Origin: Haloplanus litoreus
Lineage (GTDB): Archaea; Halobacteriota; Halobacteria; Halobacteriales; Haloferacaceae
Strand: one strand, 5' to 3'
Length of the DNA: 64,000 bases
NCBI RefSeq assembly: GCF_042677945.1
Contig: NZ_JBHUDN010000017.1
In this document: positions 58,434 through 64,000 of the stretch, in pieces
Position numbering within the stretch: position 1 is the stretch's first letter
How the letters are laid out: every line of letters begins with the position of its first letter
The notes under the pieces: model-generated
What the model was told of the DNA's origin: nothing
Seen by the model: only the letters and a program-made list of their open reading frames with translations
The model's database searches: none
Translations under genes and position numbers: made by a program

Positions 58434-58814
58434 ATGACCTTCGAGTCGCTCCCCGACGGATGGACGCGATGGCACGAGGAGGACGGGGGGCGGGCGATTC
58501 TGGCGTACCGTCCGGACGTGTTCGACACCGACGCCTTCCCCGCACCCTGTCTGCCGACGATCTACGTCTCCCCCGGGTCACCGCGGCGACGACCCGGGAG
58601 CGGCGACGCCGACGGGTGGACGATCACCCTGTATCTCGAACCCGAAGTGACGGCGCGGGTGGAGACGGCCGACGCCCGCCCGGCGGCCGTCGCGACGGCC
58701 CGCGAACTCGCCCGGGCGTTCGCCGCGGGAGACGTCGACTACCGCGACGCCTATCAGGTTCCACGCGAGGCCTACTTCGACCGCCTCGACGAACTGCTCG
58801 GTCGCGAGGCTTAA
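58434..58814 (+). CDS. Conserved haloarchaeal protein (DUF5820 type)
   Basis: 126 residues: TFESLPDGWTRWHEEDGGRAILAYRPDVFDTDAFPAPCLPTIYVSPGSPRRRPGSG...WTITLYLEPEVTARVE, an alpha/beta single domain typical of haloarchaeal DUF5820, ending in a helical REAYFDRLDELLGREA. Soluble, cytosolic, unknown function. The ATG at 58434 is the only reasonable start; 25 nt separate it from UPF0179, so the two may be co-transcribed. Confidence 0.75.
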   Translation: MTFESLPDGWTRWHEEDGGRAILAYRPDVFDTDAFPAPCLPTIYVSPGSPRRRPGSGDADGWTITLYLEPEVTARVETADARPAAVATARELARAFAAGDVDYRDAYQVPREAYFDRLDELLGREA

Positions 58815-58839
58815 CCGCCCGGGCCGAGAACGGCTCTCC

Positions 58840-59289
58840 ATGCCTGAGGTCACGCTCATCGGGACACGCCTCGCCGAAGTCGGCCGGGAGTTCGTCTTCC
58901 GTGGGGAATCCAGCGCGTGCGAGGGCTGTCCGTACCGCGGCCAGTGTCTCGACCTCTCGCCGGGAACCCGTTATCGGATCACGGACGTCCGCGAGAACGC
59001 CCAGACTCTGGACTGTGCCGTCCACGACGGCGGCGTTCGTGCCGTCGAAGTCGAACCCGCGCCGACGCCGGCCAACGTGCCGTCGCGGGTCGCCTACGCC
59101 GGTAGTAAAGCGAAACTCGCCGGGTCGTGTCCCTACACGGACTGTCCCAGCCACGCCTACTGCGTCCCCGATGGCGTCGACTTCGACGTCGAGTACCGGA
59201 TCGACGAGGTCATCGGCGACCCGCCCCACGACTACTGTATGCTCGACCGGGACCTCACGCTGGTCGAACTCGCCCCCCGAGAGGACTGA
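58840..59289 (+). CDS. UPF0179 family protein
   Basis: 149 residues: PEVTLIGTRLAEVGREFVFRGESSACEGCPYRGQCLDLSPGTRYRITDVRENAQTLDCAVHDGGVRAVEVEPAPTPANVPSRVAYAGSKAKLAGSCPYTDCPSHAYCVPDGVDF. It has conserved cysteines (CEGCPYRGQC, CPYTDC, YC) that likely bind a metal or Fe-S cluster. Archaea-specific, function unknown. Its 3' end overlaps the convergent gene by 58 nt. Confidence 0.88.
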   Translation: MPEVTLIGTRLAEVGREFVFRGESSACEGCPYRGQCLDLSPGTRYRITDVRENAQTLDCAVHDGGVRAVEVEPAPTPANVPSRVAYAGSKAKLAGSCPYTDCPSHAYCVPDGVDFDVEYRIDEVIGDPPHDYCMLDRDLTLVELAPRED

Positions 59290-60095
59290 CCGCCCGGCTT
59301 CTCCTCCGCGTCGGCCAGTCGTCCGACTCGCTCTCCCGCGTAGCCGAAGACGTCCTCGTACCCGTCGGCCGACATCAGGATCGGGTAGAACGGTTCCTCG
59401 GCGATCCGGTCGTCGCCGTCGGCCGCGGCGAACGGCACGCCGGCCGCCACGCGGTCGAAGTTCTCGACGAACACCTCGTGGTCGGCAGCCGGGGCCTTCG
59501 GCACCCGCCCCGTGAGACGAAAGATCGGCACGTCGTAGCAGGGGTCGACGCCCGCCGACGCCGGCAGGACGCCCGTCGCCGCGAGGAAGGCGTCGATCAG
59601 GCGCCGGGCGTTCGCCGTCGCCGTCTCCGACCACTGCAGGCCACACTCCACCTCGACGGTCCGTGGGTAGTCGATCAGGCGGCCGCCGGCGTACGCGTCC
59701 GTCTCCACCACCGCGTCGACGGGCAGGTGCGCACACAGCCCCGCCGTCTCGGGGGCGACCGTATCGACCAAGGCGAACGGGTCGGCGTAGGACTGCGTCG
59801 AGTGGAGGGCGAGCGTCGTACAGCCGTCGAGTTCCGTCAGCAGTCGAGCCGCGAGCCGCCGTTCGTGGCTCGCAGCCGTCTCGTCGCCGGGGAACGTCCG
59901 GTTCAGGTCTTCGTCCAGGTACCGCACGCCCCGATCCAGAGCGCGCTCGTTGGCGACGACGAACTTCACCGGCCGCCGGAACTCGGGCGGGTCGGCGAGT
60001 AGCTCGTCGACCGCCCGTGGGCCGCAGGGTTCGTCGCCGTGGACTGCGGCGACCACCGCTACCTGCGGGTCGTCGCCGAACTCTCGAATCCTCAT
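59232..60095 (-). CDS. Succinylglutamate desuccinylase/aspartoacylase family protein
   Basis: 287 residues of the M14-like aspartoacylase fold: VAVVAAVHGDEPCGPRAVDELL with Zn ligands H19 and E22, VVANERAL, DLNRTFPG with R66, then a further His (LALHSTQSY). A deacylase of an N-acyl amino acid or similar; exact substrate unknown. The ATG at 60095 fits the family length. The last about 20 residues (SRGASSTSVRSRSSIQ) overlap UPF0179 and may be non-conserved. Confidence 0.83.
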   Translation of the reverse strand: MRIREFGDDPQVAVVAAVHGDEPCGPRAVDELLADPPEFRRPVKFVVANERALDRGVRYLDEDLNRTFPGDETAASHERRLAARLLTELDGCTTLALHSTQSYADPFALVDTVAPETAGLCAHLPVDAVVETDAYAGGRLIDYPRTVEVECGLQWSETATANARRLIDAFLAATGVLPASAGVDPCYDVPIFRLTGRVPKAPAADHEVFVENFDRVAAGVPFAAADGDDRIAEEPFYPILMSADGYEDVFGYAGERVGRLADAEEKPGGQSSRGASSTSVRSRSSIQ

Positions 60096-60184
60096 TACAC
60101 GCCCCTAGTCGTGGCCGTTGAAGTGCGTTTCCGTCCCGTTACGCCCACCGCAGACGTTACGCCCGTGGGCCGTCTGCTGACGGT

Positions 60185-60679
60185 ATGGACGACCACACCC
60201 AGGACTACAGCGTCGGGCCGCCGGTGTCGGGCGATCCGACCGGCTGGCGGGCGGACCGGGGTCCGTCGAACGGGTGGGAACACGGCACGCTCCGGCGCGC
60301 GGTGGTCCACGGCGTCCGCCTCTACAACGACGGCGCCTTCCACGAGAGCCACGACTGCTTCGAAGACGAGTGGTACAACTACGGGAGCGGAACCACCGAG
60401 AGCGCCTTCCTCCACGGCATGGTACAGGTCGCCGCGGGCGCGTACAAGCACGTCGACTTCGAGAACGACGACGGGATGCGCTCGCTGTTCGAGACGGCGC
60501 TTCAGTACCTCCGCGGCGTGCCGGGCGACTACTACGGCGTCGACGTCGAGGAGGTGCGGGCACGGCTCCGGGCGGCGCTCGACGACCCTGCGGTGGTGGA
60601 CGGGTGGAATATCGCACTCGACGGGGAGCGCCCCGAGGCGACGGCCGCGGACTACGAGTACGCCGAGGGACTGGACTGA
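60185..60679 (+). CDS. DUF309 family protein
   Basis: 164 residues: GVRLYNDGAFHESHDCFEDEWYNYGSGTTESAFLHGMVQVAAGAYKHVDFENDDGMRSLFETALQYLRGVPGDYYGVDVEEV is the DUF309 helical bundle with the family's conserved H-x-x-x-x-x-E-x-x-W pattern. Function unknown. Divergent from the aspartoacylase-like gene. Confidence 0.85.
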   Translation: MDDHTQDYSVGPPVSGDPTGWRADRGPSNGWEHGTLRRAVVHGVRLYNDGAFHESHDCFEDEWYNYGSGTTESAFLHGMVQVAAGAYKHVDFENDDGMRSLFETALQYLRGVPGDYYGVDVEEVRARLRAALDDPAVVDGWNIALDGERPEATAADYEYAEGLD

Positions 60680-60762
60680 CCGCGGCGTCGTGCCTTCCCC
60701 GACCAACCGGTTGCGCGGGACTGCACCCAATAGTTTTGTAGGGAAAATGATGTTCGTGGAGT

Positions 60763-62886
60763 ATGTCTCGGGACGTGAGTCGTCGGTCGCCGGCGGGAAC
60801 GCAGGATGGGGACGACACGGCCGACGGCAACGGCGGCGGCGCTCGGTTGGCACACACCCGACGTGCACTGCTCCGTGGCGTGGGGGCTGCGACGGCTGCC
60901 GGTGGTGCGCTGTCGACGGGGACCAAGCGGGGCGTGACCACCCTGACTCCCGTCGGCGTCGCGGGTGCCGAGTCGACGCCCGAGACGGCGTGGACGCGGA
61001 CCTACGGTGCCGACGACGACCGTGAGGCCTGGGACGTGGTCGAACGACCCGACGGCGACTATCTCGTCGTCGGTCGCCGTGCCCCGTCCGACGGGGAGCC
61101 GCCGGCCGGGTGGGTGGCAACGGTCGACCCCGCCGGAACCATCCAGTGGGAGCGCAGCCTCTCGGAGTTCGAACTGACCCAATTCATGACGGTGCTCCAG
61201 CGATCAGATGGCGACTTTCTCGTCGGGGGACTCGTCTCCCCGGCGGACGTCGACTCCACGGGGGCGCTGGTGGCGACCCTCTCCCGGTCGGGGGACGTAC
61301 GGTGGCGCTGGATCACGGACGACTTCGAGGAGGGTCGCGTCCTGTCGGCAGTAGAGCGCACCGACGGCGACTACCTGCTCGCCGGATCGGTATCCCCTTC
61401 CGGGGGCGACGCCCAACTGTGGCTCACGACCATCGGGCCGACCGGCGAGCGCCGGTGGACGAGAATCTACGGCGGGACGGGCCTCGACGGGGGGCTGACG
61501 GTGCTAGAGACGGGCGAGGGGAACTACCTCGTCGGCGGGACCAAGACGCCCGAAAGAGGCGGCGATGGTTCCCCGTGGCTGTTGTCCGTCGACGGGACGG
61601 GCGCCGTCCGCTGGGAGCGGACCTACGGCGATCGGGAGGGTCCCGGCCTGGTAGCGTCGGCCGTCGAGACGGACGACGGCGAGTTCCTCGTCTGCGGTTC
61701 GACCTACGTCCCCGACCGCGACGACTCGGAGGGGTGGCTGGCACGGGTCGGTCCCGGTGGCGACGTTCGCTGGCAGCGGACCTTCGGGGACCGTGGCCTC
61801 TGGCGGCTGTGGTCGCTGGCCACGACCGGCGACGGATCGTTCGCCGTCCTTGGATTCAACGGCGACGCTGCGACGAACCCGGACGCCGCTCGACTCCTCG
61901 GTTTCGACGGGGCGGGTGCCGTCGAGTGGGACTGGTCAGCCGATTCGAGCGCCGAAACGGGCGGCTTTGGCCTGACCGCGACCGGCGGCGACTACCTCCT
62001 CGCCGGCTACCGGAACGAGTCCGAGGGCGGGAACTCCGATGGGTGGCTGGTCAGGCTCTCTCCTCCGACGGCGAACGCGACCGAGTCGCCGGTCGGCGAC
62101 GATCGGCCGTCGGACGTGGACGAGACGCCGCCGGCCGCCGACACGGACGATTCCGAGCGGGTCGAGGGAGAGATCGACGGTGACGGTAACGGCGGCGACG
62201 GGGGGAGCGTGATGCCAGCACTCGGCGTCGGCGGCGCTCTCGCTGTCCTCGGCGGCGGCTACCTCTGGTTCCGGAGTTCGGGAGACGACGGTGGGACGGC
62301 GACAGCCCGGACCACGCGGGGCGGGGGAACTGGCGACGCTTCCGAATCGCCGGTGACAGGGGCATCGACCGCCCCACCGGACCGGAACTCCGGCCGGGAT
62401 ACGAGGGGAACTGCCCCTCACCCCGGTCCCGATTCAGATGCCGTCACGACGGGGCGTACGGACGCGGGGCGAGAACGCGACACCAACGAGCGGACGACAG
62501 CGGACACGTCGGCCTCCCACACCGATCCCGCCGGCGACCGGTCGTCCGCCACGCCGTCCGCTGAAGCTGCGACCACGGAGGGAAGGACCGACTCGTCCGC
62601 CGACGAGCCGACGCCGGCCGCGGCCGGCGACGCCGACGATCCGACGTCGGTCCCGGTCGCCGACCTCGATCCGGACGACGTGTCCGCGCTGCTCGACCGA
62701 ATGGAGGCCGGTGACGGTCTGGAGCGTACGGCCGATCGCCTCGAAGCCGTCGCCGCCGAGCGACCGGAACTCCTCGACCACACCGACGCAGTCGACCGAC
62801 TGCGTGACCTGCGTCTCGACCCGGACCCGGCGGTGAGTCGGGCGGCCACCGAGGCGCTCGACGGGGTTGCGGACGACGGTCGATGA
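60763..62886 (+). CDS. Large Tat-exported beta-propeller surface protein with membrane anchor
   Basis: 707 residues. The N-terminal region has a twin-arginine signal (HTRRALLRGVGAATAAGGAL, about 31-50). Six or more repeats of about 55-60 residues follow (W-x-R-T-Y-G-x-x-x-x-D and GDYLVGG-x-x-x-P patterns), i.e. a beta-propeller related to PQQ/kelch-like repeats. A Ser/Pro/Asp-rich linker precedes one membrane helix (VMPALGVGGALAVLGGGYLWF), then a Thr/Ser/Asp-rich cytosolic tail and a final HEAT-like helical repeat (ALLDRMEAGDGLERTADRLEAVAAERPELLD). A propeller outside with a helical scaffold inside could act as a receptor or structural link; inference. Confidence 0.75.
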   Translation: MSRDVSRRSPAGTQDGDDTADGNGGGARLAHTRRALLRGVGAATAAGGALSTGTKRGVTTLTPVGVAGAESTPETAWTRTYGADDDREAWDVVERPDGDYLVVGRRAPSDGEPPAGWVATVDPAGTIQWERSLSEFELTQFMTVLQRSDGDFLVGGLVSPADVDSTGALVATLSRSGDVRWRWITDDFEEGRVLSAVERTDGDYLLAGSVSPSGGDAQLWLTTIGPTGERRWTRIYGGTGLDGGLTVLETGEGNYLVGGTKTPERGGDGSPWLLSVDGTGAVRWERTYGDREGPGLVASAVETDDGEFLVCGSTYVPDRDDSEGWLARVGPGGDVRWQRTFGDRGLWRLWSLATTGDGSFAVLGFNGDAATNPDAARLLGFDGAGAVEWDWSADSSAETGGFGLTATGGDYLLAGYRNESEGGNSDGWLVRLSPPTANATESPVGDDRPSDVDETPPAADTDDSERVEGEIDGDGNGGDGGSVMPALGVGGALAVLGGGYLWFRSSGDDGGTATARTTRGGGTGDASESPVTGASTAPPDRNSGRDTRGTAPHPGPDSDAVTTGRTDAGRERDTNERTTADTSASHTDPAGDRSSATPSAEAATTEGRTDSSADEPTPAAAGDADDPTSVPVADLDPDDVSALLDRMEAGDGLERTADRLEAVAAERPELLDHTDAVDRLRDLRLDPDPAVSRAATEALDGVADDGR

Positions 62887-62904
62887 CCGCGGCTGGACGG
62901 TGAC

Positions 62905-63399
62905 TCACCGAACGCTACCGGCGCTCGTGTCGGCGTACGCCAGCGGCCCGTACACCGCCGCCACCACCACCGCCCCCGTCCGGTCGACGGTGTGTTCTCG
63001 GACCTCCAGTTCGGCGTTCCCCCGCCAGTTCCAGTCCCGGACCGCCTTGGCGTCCGCGAGCTTCTCGTGGAGGTCCGACCGAACGGCCGCCTCGGAGCCC
63101 GCCGTGCTCTCCATGAGGACGCCGCCCTCCTCGGCGCGGATCCAGCCGAGGCCGGCGGCGACAGTTTCGTTCGACCGTGTCGTCTCGGCGGCGGCGTGGA
63201 CGGTCCCGACCGGCCTGCCGACGCCGTAGTCGGCCTCGACCCGCCCCGTCCGCACGACCGATCGGTTCGGCGGAATCACGGAGGAGTAGGTGACGAGGTT
63301 GTAGTTGTGGATGCCCGCGTCCGCCAGAGCCGCGTCGAACGCGCTCAGCGGCGTCCCGGCGTCGCCGTGGCCCCACGCGAGATCGATGGTGTCGCTCAT
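62905..63399 (-). CDS. Pyruvoyl-dependent arginine decarboxylase
   Basis: 164 residues: SDTIDLAWGHGDAGTPLSAFDAALADAGIHNYNLVTYSSVIPPNRSVVR. The self-cleavage site is S39-S40 (NLVTYSSVIPP), where Ser40 becomes the pyruvoyl group; the following ETVAAGLGWIRAEEGGVLMEST also matches. It makes agmatine from arginine, used in archaea for polyamines and for the agmatidine modification of tRNA-Ile. The start is the ATG at 63399. Confidence 0.92.
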   Translation of the reverse strand: MSDTIDLAWGHGDAGTPLSAFDAALADAGIHNYNLVTYSSVIPPNRSVVRTGRVEADYGVGRPVGTVHAAAETTRSNETVAAGLGWIRAEEGGVLMESTAGSEAAVRSDLHEKLADAKAVRDWNWRGNAELEVREHTVDRTGAVVVAAVYGPLAYADTSAGSVR

Positions 63400-63495
63400 G
63401 CCGACGCTTCGGGAGCGGCGGGTGAAAGGGGTTGCCGTCGGCGACGGCCGTCGGCCTCCGCGAGGATTTTAATAGCGCCCGACGGAGGCGTACGT

Positions 63496-64000
63496 ATGGT
63501 ACTCAGAGCAGTCGACGGCGTCGAACCGACGGTTCACGCGGACGCGTACGTCGACGACGCGGCCGTCGTCGTCGGCGACGTGACCGTCGAACGCGACGCC
63601 TCGGTCTGGCCGAACGCCACGCTCCGGGGGGACCAACCGATCGTGATCCGTGAGGGGGCGAACGTCCAGGACAACGCCGTCTGTCACGAGGACGCCGTCG
63701 TCGGTCCCTACGCCACCGTCGGCCACACGGCCATCGTCCACGCGGCGACCGTCGAGGAGCGAGCGCTGGTGGGGATGGGATCGGTCGTCCTCGACGACGC
63801 CACCGTGGGCGAGGGCGCCATCGTCGCCGCCGGGAGCGTCGTCACCGAGGGGACCGACGTCCCTCCCGAGACGCTGGTCGCGGGGACGCCGGCCGAGGTG
63901 ATCAAGGAGATCCCCGACTCGTCGTGGAAAGAGACGGCGGACCACTACGTCGAGAAGGCGGCGGTGTACGCCGACACCTCGACCGTCGTCGGGGACACGA
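63496..64000 (+). CDS. Gamma carbonic anhydrase-like hexapeptide-repeat protein, cut by window end
   Basis: 168 codons of a left-handed beta-helix protein from the ATG at 63496: VHADAYVDDAAVVVGDVTVERDASVWPNATLRGDQ (R44/D46), then metal ligands H64 (NAVCHEDAV), H77 and H82 (GHTAIVHAA), the Zn/Fe site of gamma carbonic anhydrases. Hexapeptide [LIV]-G-x-x-A-x repeats run throughout. It may be a carbonic anhydrase or a related CoA-binding protein. The C-terminus lies beyond 64000. Confidence 0.88.
   Translation, partial: MVLRAVDGVEPTVHADAYVDDAAVVVGDVTVERDASVWPNATLRGDQPIVIREGANVQDNAVCHEDAVVGPYATVGHTAIVHAATVEERALVGMGSVVLDDATVGEGAIVAAGSVVTEGTDVPPETLVAGTPAEVIKEIPDSSWKETADHYVEKAAVYADTSTVVGDT

Overview
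The window comes from a haloarchaeon (class Halobacteria). It is GC-rich, its proteins are strongly acidic, many genes look leaderless with a TATA-like box 25-35 nt upstream, and it carries the archaeal S10-spc ribosomal operon (with eL19, eL32, eS4, uL30, Rnp1 and SecY). Other haloarchaeal markers are a phytoene desaturase, a SAMP-like MoaD protein, bat-type HTH and DUF7344-type regulators, pyruvoyl arginine decarboxylase and a CRISPR repeat of the haloarchaeal I-B type. An N-run at 6753-6777 shows that this is a draft assembly.

Layout. 1-14.8 kb: a metabolic and sensory region with phytoene desaturase (cut by the window edge), a CoA-disulfide-reductase-like flavoprotein, an SDR, a ZIP-like transporter, a CTERM-type secreted protein with a small membrane partner, a Usp, an alpha/beta hydrolase, a Tm-1/UPF0261 protein, a LOV-GAF histidine kinase, an SLC13 permease with RCK_C domains, a macro-domain protein, an MBL hydrolase and a MoaD/SAMP protein. 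14.8-21.3 kb: small proteins, a DisA_N-like protein, a CaCA exchanger, a CPBP protease and a P1B-4 metal ATPase.

21.3-32.3 kb is an accessory or scrambled region. It holds 3' fragments of a MATE transporter, RNase J and the essential-type nuclease aCPSF1, intact mqo and CBS-domain genes, a short CRISPR array without leader or cas genes that directly abuts the aCPSF1 fragment, a HicBA toxin-antitoxin pair, an HTH fragment, a cluster of inverted repeats and a haloarchaea-specific protein of unknown function. It ends exactly at secY.

32.4-46.7 kb is one minus-strand operon: SPOUT-type RNA methyltransferase, uL3-uL4-uL23-uL2-uS19-uL22-uS3-uL29-Rnp1-uS17-uL14-uL24-eS4-uL5-uS14-uS8-uL6-eL32-eL19-uL18-uS5-uL30-uL15-SecY. 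Most genes overlap by 1-4 nt. It builds large- and small-subunit proteins together with one RNase P protein and the Sec channel.

46.9-49.6 kb has tRNA-Gly(GCC) and tRNA-Glu(UUC). Each is followed about 100 bp downstream by a copy of a tRNA 3' end, which are likely scars of integration. 50.4-58 kb is a minus-strand prkA-prkA-yeaH-spoVR operon with a long, hairpin-containing leader. 58.4-64 kb holds conserved genes (DUF5820, UPF0179, an aspartoacylase-like enzyme, DUF309), a large beta-propeller surface protein, a pyruvoyl arginine decarboxylase and a gamma carbonic anhydrase-like protein cut by the window end.
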